A stretch of DNA of 64,000 bases, from the NCBI GenBank assembly GCA_032718475.1, contig JAUCBJ010001376.1:46139-110138 (forward strand), given 5' to 3'. The notes under the pieces were generated by a model that was not told the DNA's origin, made no database searches, and saw only the letters and a program-made list of their open reading frames with translations. Positions 43,580 to 56,250 of the stretch are shown one piece after another (within the stretch, counting starts at the first letter, position 1; every line of letters begins with the position of its first letter). The translations under genes were made by a program, and so were the position numbers. The stretch comes from Nemertoderma westbladi. Lineage: Eukaryota; Xenacoelomorpha; Nemertodermatida; Nemertodermatidae.

Positions 43580-44350
43580 TAGTAGAGGAAATCCAGTCAA
43601 GTACCTTACTGCTCTGACTTTGCTGATGATATAATAGTACTGTCAGAATCACGACAGAAAGACCAAAGGCTCATCTGCTCATTGGAGCAGGCTGCTTCTA
43701 GTGTTGGTCTTTTTGTAAATTCCACGAAGACCTGTTCCCAAGACCCAAGAAATGTTGATAGTGCACTTTGACAACCATCAGGAAATATCTGATCATATGA
43801 GCATAAGCTCCAAGGATGGCTTGGTGGGCGTATGAATGATGTCTTTTGCAAATTTGGATTATGGAAGTTAGGTAAAGACATTCGGATTCATAAGGTGCTG
43901 CATGAGCAGCATTGAATACTCTGTGCAGGATTTCGAAGTCCAAGCAGTAGAACCAGTACTCCAATATTGGGGTCTGTAATGCGCTCCAACTGCTGAGGAC
44001 ACCACATCTTTGGATGGCATTTATAAGAGAATTGTATGCCGGGTTTATTGTGTTAAGTACAATGAACACATCTCCAATCAGACACTATACAACATCGGAA
44101 GTGTCGCTTTAGTCCGCCAAGCTTGACACTTGAATGGAACCGCCTCCACTTCGCAGGACATTGCTTTCGCCGAGAGAACCAGGCAGTAAATAATCCAAGT
44201 GCTGCGGCCTCATGGAGTGAATAAGCATGCTGGACAGTCAATGACTTTCTTGAGACGCATCTTAAAGGACAATGACCTTGAAGATGCGGATGATCTAGCA
44301 AATGTCATGGGTGATAGGGAGTTTTGGTGGAGCAATGTAGCCAGCCATAA
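43580..44350 (+). pseudogene. RTE-like LINE 3' part, degraded
   Basis: TTTGCTGATGATAT (FADD box, about 43617), GCTTCTAGTGTTGGTCTTTT (ASSVGLF), then broken frames. PHGVNKHAGQSMTFLRR, ILKDNDLEDADDLANV and MGDREFWW at 44202-44330 are the C-terminal end. Same family as 22790-24103. Confidence 0.8.
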
Positions 44351-45402
44351 TAGTATCTGGAAATCAGCTCAGTTATTCTTATAGACATGCTATTGTCTAT
44401 AAGGCATTATACAGGCATTATAGACATGGTGCTATACAATCATGATGGAACCTCCCTGGTAAAACCTGGAATAATAACATGAAATCCCACTGATTCAAAA
44501 TAGCCCTGATATTACTCATTGCTATGTCTAGACGAAATTGTGCTATGGCCACTTACTGTCTTAAATTGGCAGCAGAGCAGTGTGTCATTCAATAACTTCC
44601 CTCTGACGGGGAGGAAACTGAACCTGGAAAATGTGTGGTTGACTTGATGATAAAGTGTAGTTATTTATGGGTCTGATTGCATAGTACCATCATTGGGTAA
44701 GCCGATCATGTATTTATGTATTTACTTTCTCGCTTATAAGCTCATATTGAGAATAAAATAATGGCCCTGCAGTTTCGCCCTACTCACTTGGACTTCCTAC
44801 AGTTTGCAAACCATAGTTAATGAGACTCAAAATTGTATTAGTACTGGCAACAACAATGAGTGCTCAACTATCGATCAATTTTCCACTACAGTCTATAGTA
44901 GAATTTTCGCAACCGCTGCATCTGTTTCCGACGGATCGAATATATGACTGACGGATTAACGCGATAATCAATGCCGACAAGGGAGGTGGAACCCTTGTTG
45001 AGATTAATTAACCTCTTTCTCATCCTGTATAGATCATCTGGCCAACAAATATTTAAATTCTTACGAAATTTATTTGTCTCCAAAAATAATAGGGTTTTTT
45101 TCAAAGTGAACGTTTAGATTCTAAAGTGTAACTTAGCCTTCTAATTCAATTTGAAACGTATCTGATGATACTCTATAACGGCCTCTTAATAAAGGCCCAT
45201 TCGGCTTTCACGGTTTGTGTTGGTTTTAGTTACCAACTGGTAAGGGTATTTGCTTCTCGCTGATTAATATTATAAATAAATGAAATAATGTTTGCATTAG
45301 TGACCTTATAGTCTACAGTTATAGTCTATTTTACAATTCATCTAATAATAAGTATACTTCATTAAGTAATCCAGTCTTTACTAAATTTTACATTTATTTC
45401 AG

Positions 45403-45543
45403 TTGTATCTAAACTGTCTAACTCCTTGCCAATAATTTCGTTACTTCTGATTTTTCTTGGAGGACTTTCCTGTTTTATTGGAGTCGTTAGCGAAAAACGA
45501 AATCGTCTGGTGCTTGTAGCTTCCATATTCTTTGTTAGTGCAG
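45403..45543 (+). CDS. TARP gamma subunit, exon 3
   Basis: A 141-base exon between acceptor TTTATTTCAG and donor GCAG|GTCAGT, phase 1 at both ends. It encodes residues 98-144: TM2 (IISLLLIFLGGLSCFIGVV), the short cytoplasmic SEKRNR and the first half of TM3 (LVLVASIFFVSA). Confidence 0.93.
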
Positions 45544-45656
45544 GTCAGTTGATTTAACTATTTTATAATGGTGATTATTCAACCAGCCGGGGTAAATACT
45601 ATACATTATACATTAATACTAAACACAGGTTGAATTACACCTAACTGATTGTGTAC

Positions 45657-46256
45657 GGACAATTCCGACCCACAAAGATCTCGAATAAAATTTTCATTGA
45701 TCGGAATTTTCCGGATCCAGCATAGGACAATTCCGAACCAAAATAATTTAAAAATAATAATAATAATGAATAATAATTTTATTGTACATTACATTGTTTT
45801 ATTATTCAACAACATAACAGTGCTGTGTCCATGGGTATTTCTGTGTTCTAGACACGTTTGCTATGTAATTTTAGAGTTGCATAGTATTTTTAAAATTGCA
45901 TGTGTACGGTACAAGTGTCTTTTGGGCACATCCACATACTAGCTAGCTTTTGCTATTTGCTTTAAATGTTCTAAAACATACTGGCCATCAATTAAGAAAA
46001 TATTAGTGTTCTAGAACACAGAGTTTTGTTATTGATTACCGGTAATTTCTATTAATTATTTTTATTTATTTGTATCAGGACAATTCCGACTTGGACAATT
46101 CCGACCCATGAAAATTTCATTAGATCTTTGAATGGGTCGGAATTGTCCTGGTGGGAATTGTCCAGGTCGCAATTGTCCGGGTCGGAGTTGTCCGGTGCGG
46201 AATTGTCCGGTGCGGAATTGTCCGGGTCGGAATTGTCCGGTGCGGAATTGTCCTAA
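45657..46256. repeat. Inverted GGACAATTCCGACC minisatellites
   Basis: GGACAATTCCGACCC-like units at 45657-45672 and 45724-45738, a pair at 46078-46107, then the reverse complement (GGTCGGAATTGTCC) repeated about eight times at 46131-46256. The unit resembles GGACACTTCCCCCC of intron 2. Confidence 0.85.
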
Positions 46257-46708
46257 CTTCCTAACTGATACACCTCATTAACTACACCAAAACACTAAAA
46301 TAATTATGCTTATCACCCTGATTTATTTTTTATATTAATATATTGAACCTGGATAAACCTATTAAACCGTGCTAAGCACAATGAACTGTAGCACTGGAGC
46401 TCTGACAATTCTCCCGCTAGCGGCAGACAGAGGAACTATAAAAGTCTGTCTGTGTGTAGAATTTCTACTCAAGCAATGCTCGTAGGTTACTACTACCAAA
46501 TTTCAGATGAATGTGATAGTTGGTTCTATAATTTAATTACAGCTACTTTTACGTTTCTGTCAATAGAGAAACTATAGAAGTCTGTCTGTATGTAGAATTT
46601 TTAAACGTTACTTGTGTACCAAGTTTGGTTCCATTTCATCCACGATTGACATCTAATTCCATACTTTCGGATTCAACTGCAAGCCCCTACCAGCCCCTCC
46701 CCCTCCTA

Positions 46709-46735
46709 CCCCCCCCCCCCCCCCCCCCCCCCCCC
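46709..46735. repeat. Poly-C tract, 27 bases
   Basis: Twenty-seven consecutive C. Confidence 0.95.
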
Positions 46736-47343
46736 GCATCAAACACCCCACAGTGGGGCTGAACCAACCTTTTATAAAAGAAAAATAAATGCCCAGACAA
46801 AATGATTTCATAACTAATAATGACGTCGATGAATTTACTCAAATTTATATTTTTTATAGTAAATATATCCACTGCATCAAAAAAAAAGAAACAAATTGTT
46901 GGGCATTTATGTATTCTTATTTTATCATAGGTAGTAATAATAGTTATTTTATTTATCATTACAAATTAAAAAGGCTTCGGTATTTTTTTTAAACTAGATT
47001 CTAGTAATTATGGATAGTCTGGTTTGTAAGTTGAAAGTAAAAACAAAATACGGGTATTTATTTAATACATTTTAATTTATAATTAATTAACTAGTATTAA
47101 TAAATTATTTAGTTAAATAATTCAAAAAGACACCGACAAAATGATTTTAAAATTATCCAATAAGTTCTTAGGATGGGAAGTTGAATTTGAAAAATTAGAC
47201 GAAATATACCTGCGCATTTTTCTTTTATAAAAATTCGGTTATAAATAGTATTACTAATTTATTAAATACTATTTAAGAAAAAAGACACCGGCAGAGAATT
47301 TTGAAAATATCATTTTTGAAATCAGGGCGCTGAAATGTACCAA

Positions 47344-47388
47344 CCCCCCCCCCCCCCCCCCCCCCCCCCCTCTCTCTCTCTCTCTCTC
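47344..47388. repeat. Poly-C (27) followed by (TC)9
   Basis: A C run at 47344-47370, then nine TC dinucleotides. Confidence 0.95.
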
Positions 47389-49879
47389 GCCTCCAACCCT
47401 CTGGTCTCCACACCCACCCCCTCAAACACTATCGATTGATCAACGTTACCACTATTAATTACCAGAGTAGCTAGATGTTGAATTATATTGTACACAGTGT
47501 TCTTTATAAGCTATAAACATTTTTTATAACTTAGAAAAATTAATTTTATTTTATTACATTGATTAGTATTAGTCATAATTACAACTTTACATTAACTTCA
47601 TAGACAGAACCAACTTTTAGTCTACGAAAAATGTCCGGCCAAACTAATTGCAGTTTTTTATTAAGTTCAAAGCGCAGATTCCAAAAAAGATAATTAAAAA
47701 TCTTATGCTGGTAATTTTTATGGTAAATGTAATCTATTATTGGCTTTTAAAACTAATTATCAAATTGGGAATAAACCTACCAATCTGCTGACTGTTTTCA
47801 ACTGATCACTTATTGCATACATGTCATGCCATGCACATACCTACCGATGCGGTTTTATACTACAATTATAGCAGCATGAAATAGAGGCAATGAAATAAAG
47901 TTGCTGAATCGACTGCTGATGAAAAAAACTGCACATGAAACTTTCTTTCTTAACAAAATTGAGGTACGCTTATGATCACTTCTTTAAATATATGCATCCC
48001 ATCTTCTACTTGCTTTTCTGTCAAAAAAATTTATGAGAAAATATTTAAGTAAAATGATCGGGTTATGTTGGTATTACATTTGATTATCAAATTTTCGTTA
48101 CAACGTTAAATTTATACAATAAAAATAATTAATTGATACCTTAATGTATTATAAAAAAATTATAAAATGTATTATATTTGCTTCAGTTCTCAAATTTTAT
48201 AATATGAATTGATAGCCAATCAAAGAATAAAGTAAAGGAGAATTTTCGTTATCAAGAAACGAGTGATGGGATCGATAGTATCCCATCACTTACCGATAGT
48301 ACCGATATTGAAAATAAACTTGAAAAAATACTAGATTTGGACCGATATTTTTAATATTTTCAGCTAAAGAAGGTAGTTTTATAACATTCAGTATTATAAC
48401 ATGATCTGCATTTTAACCACATTGTTTGTTTTAAACTTTAGACCAGTGTAGTCATGGCTACAAGTATTCTTGGAATTATGATGGGAACATTATTAATTTA
48501 AAAACGTTCTCGGCAAACTCTGATATTTTCCAGAGTTGTAAGTAAATATTCTTTGAATGAAATTCAACTATTATTTCACAAATATTTACTAAGATAAATT
48601 GTTGTTAATTCTTTACCATATTCTCACAATAAACCCAGAAAACAAATAGTTTCTAATCCATGATTGACTTAATAAACCAAACATAGATTTGTTGTTATTA
48701 TATTTTATTACATTTTTCTACAAAACCACATTTTGGTTTAATACTTTTTTTATAACTTTGACACTGTGAAGGTCTTTAAATGACAATTGTTTCAGTTTTA
48801 CTCGCTTTACTTAAATTATTTAATTATTCGTTTTTTTATTAATTTGTAAGAAATTATTTAAATAAACAGCGTTGGTGTGAATGAAAAAACATAAAGCATT
48901 TCAGGTTCTGCAGCAGGTGTAACGGGGTTGGGAGAAAAAACTCATAAGAAGGAAATTGAATTTATCCTTGGTGACAGGAGCGACTAAGGGCTCGTTCAAT
49001 CAATCCGACCTAGCCTTGGGGCCATCAGTAGTGCGGTTATTGGAGTCTCAACCATCCTATAATTATGGGATCTGACATGCAAAGTAATTGAGTCTCCAGT
49101 CAATTGTCATACATGAGACAGGGTGAGGGAAATAGTAATCCAAATTAATTACCCTTTTTTAATAATATATGATCGTTATCTCTGAACTTGGATTAATTAT
49201 TAAGCTGTAGTTTAAAGCTGAAATTGGAATGAACACATCCAGAAATTTATCATAGTCATCAAAATAATAATTTGTTTAAGCTCATAGTTCACTAATGTGA
49301 TGTAAACAAAATAAATCCCTTTACAACAACCCTATAATTAATTTCAAAGCAAATGCATTTTTAAGGCTTCAGATGGATAGGTATTTTCAAAGTAACTTAG
49401 TATTCATAACGCCTCGCCAGGGGCAATGGAGAGTAGCAAGGGAAACAGGTAGTCCTTGTTCATTACTCTCTGTCGAGATGTAATCAATGCTTGCTACTGA
49501 TGCAGAAGTGAAGCTGGGGTGGAGGATTGAGGAAGCATGTACCTACATTCTACATGCTAAAGTGGCTAAGGCCCTAGGCTTAACCCTGAGGCAGGCCTTT
49601 CCCTGTCCATCCCAAGACCTATGCACCACATGTCCAAGGAGATGGGATCACATTGTAATCGTGAAAGCGACATGCATAAATCCATGTACAGGCTGTGTAG
49701 GATTTGGCTTCGGTGGATGTCCTTGAATTAATTAACGCCGCAACTTCCGCAAGAAATTAAGGAAATGGCAAGGAGATAACAGATCTGATATACATCTTGG
49801 GCAATTATTACAGCAATCCAGCCGTAAGAAGGCTGTCAATGAATTACCTAACCACAAGTTTCAGCAAAAATCGTGCAAC

Positions 49880-50500
49880 ATACCTACAGACAGTAGATGT
49901 ACCTACCAATAAGGCCAACGGATAGTACATGTATATGTACCTGCAGACAGTACTTGTTTCTACCAGATATTAGCCTACAAACAGTTTTATGTATGTGCCT
50001 GTCAGACAGTGGCCTACAGCCCTTGAGCCTACAGAAATACAGACAGCATATGTACCTATAGACATTGCATGCAGAAATAGGCAGTAGATGTACGGTACGT
50101 ACCTTCAGATAGATAGTAAAGTACCTATAGGTAGATCATGTACCAAGAGAAAGTACACATATAACTAGGGACAGTACGTGAACCTAGAGACTGTAGATGT
50201 ACCTGTACCTCGAGACTGGGTACCTATACACAGTATAGTATTAGAACATGGACCTGCAGTCAGTACTAATACAGGCAGTACTACAGGTTGTAGTACATAT
50301 GTACCTACCTACAGGGAGCACATGTGTACAGCCGGGTATAAATGGGCCTTTAGGGAATGTACCTTACACAGAGTAATAGTACATGTACCTATAGTCAGTG
50401 CATATTTACCGCTTACAGGCAGTATGAGGAGGTAAACGTTACGCGTAAACCTACACACGCCTAGTACACATACATGTACCAGCCTGCCGGTAATCCAATA
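49880..50500. repeat. Degenerate GTACCTAxAGACAGTA repeat
   Basis: Irregular repetition of GTACCTRCAGACAGTA, TAGATGTACC and ACATGTACC words over about 600 bp, with a further unit near 50680. Open frames here (50178-50435 and its antisense) are repeat artefacts. Confidence 0.75.
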
Positions 50501-51508
50501 CATGTGACAGTTGATCCTCAAACTGTTGATTCTCAATTAAATTATTTTTCCAATCTCTCGTTTATTGATTTTGTTCCTTTCAACACGACTCTGTATAACC
50601 CGCTACTTTATTAACCTGCCTACAAGTAGGTATAGGGGTGTAAGTGTTGGCGTATCGTTTAACCCCAGTATGAGTATAAGTACCTATAGACAGTAAGCCA
50701 GACAGCAGTTTATTACAAATTCAATCGAAATCATAGGCTTTAATTACGGCGCCAATTGTACCACCCAGCACCCGTTCAAGTACTACTGAAAAAAACGGAC
50801 AGGGAAAAGGCATCTTCATGATTGCCACTCACCTGGAATACCTAGTATAGTCAGGGAATTTAATTTCTTCTTGAAATGTCGGGGAATTTGATATATACAG
50901 ACAAGTTTCAAATAATAATAGAAAATGTGTAAAATTGTCTCTGCTCGCTTCGCTCTCCAATCAATTTCCTCACATCACTAAATATATAGGTGCAGTCTAA
51001 TCACACTCTAACTCGTAAATTTGTTTGGAATATAATAAATCGGCTTATATTCTATGTTCAATAAAAATGTAGTGTACCTGCAGTCAGGTAATTTTTTCAA
51101 AATGCCAGGGATTTCCCTGGCAGGCATTTTCCTTGATATTTATCAAGGAAAATTGAAACTGAACTAGAGTGGCAACCCTGATATTTGGTTCATTAATCCA
51201 AACAATTGAAACCAAACAGCCAACCAACTCTTTGAAATAACCAAGCCTTAGAGTTTCTAGTGAAACTATAAAAATGCAAAAGTTGCTAATGAATCTATAA
51301 ATCTGCAATGATGACTGGTTTGTTGGAGGTTGGGTTTTGCTTTTTTTTCCCATCCGAAGAAACCCTAAATCCGGTTTCTGTCTAGAGCCATAGGCGTGTG
51401 GCAGGTGTCCCTTACCCATTACCAACTCGTTACCATTGTCCGGTGGCGATATAATTGAATTTTTATCATTTTCGCAGATAGGGGGGGAAACTGGACGCAA
51501 TAAAAATT

Positions 51509-51600
51509 AATCCCTCTCCAGGGGAAATTCGACGCAAATAACAGATGATTACTCTCAAAAATAAAACTGTAACTGTAACCCCCCCCCCCCCCCCCCCCCC
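51509..51600 (-). repeat. MITE-like family member ending in poly-C
   Basis: CTCTCCAGGGGAAATTCGAC, GCAAATAACAGATGATTAC, CTCAAAAATAAAACTG, then C22. It matches 32467-32420 in reverse. Confidence 0.7.
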
Positions 51601-52545
51601 TGTCTCAATTTTCGTTATTTGAGTGAACCTTTACCGCGAAAACAATAAATGATTTTCCGTCCTGCCATGCCACAAAGCAATATAACAATAAAGTAAAAGT
51701 GGATGTGATATTATATTTGAACTTGATTGTAAAACTGTGACCAGGTGATTAGATAATAGTCTGGCGAAATTCTAAAGAGGTGTTGTTAGATTCAGGATCC
51801 AACAGACAGTCATCATGAACGTATCCCATCACATTTATGCGGCTAGTAAAATAATCTATATAATTATAATAATAATTATTATTATAATTATAGTTATCAT
51901 TAATTTATTGCGCCTATACTTGGTATATTCTCTGCCCTAATGCTAGTAGGGGCACATATTTTCCAACTTTATAACGCAGTGCGACATTATTTCTCAGTAT
52001 GTTCCTACGCCATATATTTTACTATGTATGTCTAGTATGTCACCGCGTCATTAATAGGTTGTTCTAGAAAATTTAAGTGCATAACTACAAATAATTCCCC
52101 ACAAATAAATAAAATTAGATTTGCCATTGTTCATAATTAGCATTTTAATGCTTTTACGGCCCGCGTTTTGTTATTTGTTACAAAATCACTCGTGCCGTAA
52201 CGCCGTAAAGTATTATTTTATGAACAATGACTTATATAGTTATTTTAACAATTAAATTCGCTGTATATGATAGAGCATTGGGAAGCCTTGAGAATAAATT
52301 ACCTTTGGTTTGCTTTTTATTTTGTGCAATTGTTATAAAAAAAACTAGTGTGAATGTAATTGATATGGGTTAATTTTACGATATGTAAAATGATACCATA
52401 TCGTCTTATCAAGACTGCCCAAGTACAGTAGTGGCTGTAGATGATATGATGATATTGACAGATGGGAGGCCATGAGAAGGTAAATTGCGGACATACAAGG
52501 TATCAGATAGAATTTCCAGGTCTATCTTTTACCTGAACCGCTAGC

Positions 52546-52700
52546 TGAATGGTTAGAGCGTCAGACTGCTATCCCGGAGGTCACCCGTTGGATTGAACCT
52601 AGACGTCATTGCCGACTTTGCAAAGCTGTGACCAACCAAAAGTATCTAGAGAGTGGGAAATCCATTCCCGTAGCAGAGCATCCTTTATTTATATACCCAA
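52546..52700 (+). repeat. tRNA-derived SINE remnant
   Basis: TAGCTGAATGGTTAGAGCG (box A), CAGACTGCTATCCCGG (anticodon-arm-like), GTTGGATTGAACC (box B, mutated), then a non-tRNA tail. Confidence 0.6.
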
Positions 52701-54076
52701 TCGCCTTAATGCTTGTTAGAATTTGTCTCAAAAAATTGGTGAACAATAAAAACAGATTAAATAAGATTACCTCTAATATAATGGAAATTACTTAAATGAT
52801 ATTCTAATGTAACTAACGTGGAATTGCGAGGCAGGGGGTGGGACATTTGCGCAATTCCTTCTCCGTAAATTAATATCTCGTCTCGCGAATCAACTATCAA
52901 AGCACCCTTGACAGTTTAAATTTCGGTTATTGCCTTCTACAGTAGCTAAATGAAATCACACCATTTTGTTATTGCAAATCACGAAACATTTCAAATAAAT
53001 TAAATTAAATAAAAAATATATAATTTTCTGTGGACATCACGTATTCAGGTTAAAATGTAAACGTTCACGAAATATCATTGAATTGAATTGAAATTAATTA
53101 CTTAAATTAATTTTAATAAATTAATTGAATTGAATAATTAATTGAATATCATTGAAATTAACTATCACAATTATTGTCCCCCGGACAAGTACACGCCTTA
53201 TAATCGTACCGCATCGTATAATCTTATAATCTTATCATTTTTCATGAATTCAAGTTCTAATATTGCCTTGGCAACAACCACTTCTAAACTTTTAATTTTT
53301 ATGTCTTATTCATAATATTGACGATTCTTTCTAGAACAATTTGATTGACATTATTGGCAGGACATGATTGGCAAGCTAAGGCTTTTTAAAACAATTTAAT
53401 GGATTCAGTACGTTAACATTTTTATTCTTAAATTGTTACTTTTTCGCTCGAATATACCCCAAAATCGGGAGAAAATGTTTCACATAAGCATAAAGGCTCT
53501 CGACCCTTTATTAACCTCGCTGACGCTCGGTAAATAAAATGCCTCGAGAATAATGAAAAAAAGTTCTACTTTTTTTCCCATGTAATAAATAATTACATTT
53601 GTATTTTAATCGAAATTTTATTGCATATCGTAATTATTGAGCAAATAAATTATCAAACATGAAATATAATAATAAGTAAAAAATCAGCAAACAATTATTT
53701 TAAACAGGTTTTAGCTATATAAAATGTATTTAATGTTGTAACAAGCTAGAACAAACTTGAGAGCTAGTTAGTAACGAAATTTTTTATTTCGCAATTTTCA
53801 TTGGGGGTGGGGGGGTGCAATTTTCATCGGGGGTAAATTGTCCTTTCACGAATTAATTAGAGCAGACGATATTTAATGATATTATTAAGCACTGTGGCAT
53901 GCTATCACATGACATTTCTTTGCATTCACATAACATCGTATTGTATCATGCAAATATGATACTAATGTCACCTTCAATGAAATTTTACGACAACAGATCT
54001 ATAAAATTATGATCTGATGACAACAAACCATTTCCATGATGAGGAACTACTATGACTTACTATTTGTACGACTATC

Positions 54077-54129
54077 AGTCGGCCAGTTGTATTGGGTGAT
54101 AGTCTATCACCCAATACAACTGGCCGACT
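54077..54129. repeat. Perfect 53-bp palindrome
   Basis: A 26-base arm starting AGTCGGCCAGTTGTATTG at 54077-54102, one central T, and the exact reverse complement at 54104-54129. Confidence 0.97.
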
Positions 54130-55399
54130 CACCAACTATTTATAGCTGAAGCACTTTAGGAAGCTTTTTGTTGCTAAGTAGTGTTAATGTTTGACAGGTG
54201 TACAATCTATTTTAGATAAGGTGGACAGCCATGCACAATTAAAAGAGGGACCATGTACCACGTCTAATATGTCCGATAAGGCGTAAACCAACGGCCTTCT
54301 TTGAGTCCGCTCAACCTGGGAATATACTGCACATAAAATTGTGTATCGAATCAAGCGAGAACAGGTTCCCTCCTCTCTCTCTCTCTCTCTGGCTATGACG
54401 CAATGATTGTTACTGTGGGAACAGGAGGGCTCAGCATTCCACTGGAGTGTCTTATCTTGTCATCAGCCAAAGATTGCCGGTATAGGCCATAGTGGTTACG
54501 GTCCTAATAATAACTGAAAGGGACCATCTGCTACCTTGATGCTGTTTTCGAGGAACATATTCACTCATCCATCAAAACGTTCACATTGTGTGGGTTGGCC
54601 ACGTCAAATGGGACACATTAATTTTGTTTGACTTCGGCTTTTGACCACCTGCAAAATTATTTGTAGGAAGGTTATAATTAGCTATGTACGAACAACAGAT
54701 CACAGCGATAGTCTCAATAATAGACTAGTTAACAGGCAAATGGTCAAATTAAATTAAGGCTATTTGAAGAGGAAAATATCTTGAAAAATTCCTGCAGTTT
54801 CCAAAATTTAAATGTGTGTTTATGAAATTAATAAGGTATACAAATCGACCCTTGTCTTACCTACCAGGTGTGTTCTAAATGGATCACATTATTTTATTTT
54901 AAATCGCTCGAATATTCCTCAAAATCAGGAGTAAAGATGTACTTTTTATTCTGAAGAGTACAATAATTGCAATCGCAGTAACTATGGAAGCAATATACTG
55001 TAGTACAATTCTACAGTTCAATTTATTTTGTAACACTATATCGCTCTATATTTTATTAAAGAACTAAAAGCAACAAAAAAGTAACAATTTAAGAATCAAA
55101 TTACGTATTATGTGGGAAAAAAATTAGAACATATTTTTTTCAATATTCTCTCCACCCTTTTTTATACTCGCTATCGCTCGGTTTGTCCGTGTTTCAATTA
55201 AACACACTACATAACATGTGAAAATTATGTTTAGTTAAAATCAATTCAATTCAATAGAGAAAAGGGAATAGCATCAGCTGTTACTGTTTTGTATCAAAAC
55301 TCAGGTTATTAATACACAAACAGAAATAACAGAGTATTTGAGCCGCCATTCTATGATCCCTTAGGACTGAGCGATAATCTTGGCATTGCTCCTAAATCA

Positions 55400-55850
55400 T
55401 CATATTGTCTTAAGTTTTGCCTAAAAATCAGCTTAGGGAGTTAAAGTCGAGGCAATGCGCATTGGCCAGTGTCACTAATGCTCGGATTATGATCCCTCCA
55501 TAGCTGGCCATCAGATCAGTCAGGTTTTCATTAATGAGTTTAATTCGTTGGATCAATGAGAGGTCCTCTGTAAACTAGATGAGAACAACAGCTCCTCCTT
55601 GTGGAATATTAGGCCCAGTGTTGGTGCATCTAGCAGACCACGGAGTGATTAGACCTTGCTTGTTGGGGTGGAAACTGATGTAATTTTTTTTGGATGTATC
55701 GAGATTTCATCGATCCATGGATCGTAGTGATTCAAGAAAGCCATCACACAGGCAGAAGTCAAATTGATTTTTTCCAATGCTGATGTACCTGCTACAATTG
55801 TTTAGTAATCCATCCCAGTACTGGGCAAAATCATTGGGATCTGAGTCACA
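55400..55850 (-). other. Degraded coding-like stretch, unidentified
   Basis: The minus strand shows broken readable segments such as LIQRIKLINENLTDLMASYGG and RALVTLANAHCLDFNSLS around 55560-55440, plus ISVWSARCTNTGPN-like pieces. Codon-like texture suggests an old transposon ORF, but I do not recognise the family. Confidence 0.3.
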
Positions 55851-56250
55851 AGGAAATATCACCTAGTTCAACCTGCAACCAGTTGATGAGACAGAGAACT
55901 GGACTTAGTAAAAAGTTTGTAATTAGATATAAGTGCAGGACAATATACAGTGCAATATTTGGCTTATTTCAGCTTTATTTTTACTTACTTTATCCTATTT
56001 ATCCTTACTTTTATTTTCAGCAATATTCAGCTTTTGAAGGACCTTTTTATAAGTTTTTAACAATATATTATACATATACATTATACACATGTAATACAAT
56101 TAAATATTGTTAATTTATTTTGCAGCTTCTATAGTTATAGCTAATAGATATTAAAAATGTTACACATTTAGACTCTCGGCTGCGCGAAGGCCCCACAATG
56201 TGTAACTCAAAGATATATTATAAATTAGCAGACTGAATGAAGTGCTTCAA

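Larger units (their letters stand above)
41008..45402 (+). other. Intron 2 of the TARP gene
   Basis: 4.4 kb. It holds inverted GGACACTTCC minisatellites (42213-42321 and 43307-43427), a GC-rich 36-bp minisatellite (42495-42632), a MITE fragment (42909-42950) and a LINE remnant (43580-44350). No extra exon recognised. Confidence 0.85.

Noticed and set aside
49487-49726. 79-residue Cys-rich open frame
   Set aside because: No domain, no splice context, and it is embedded in repeat-like DNA.
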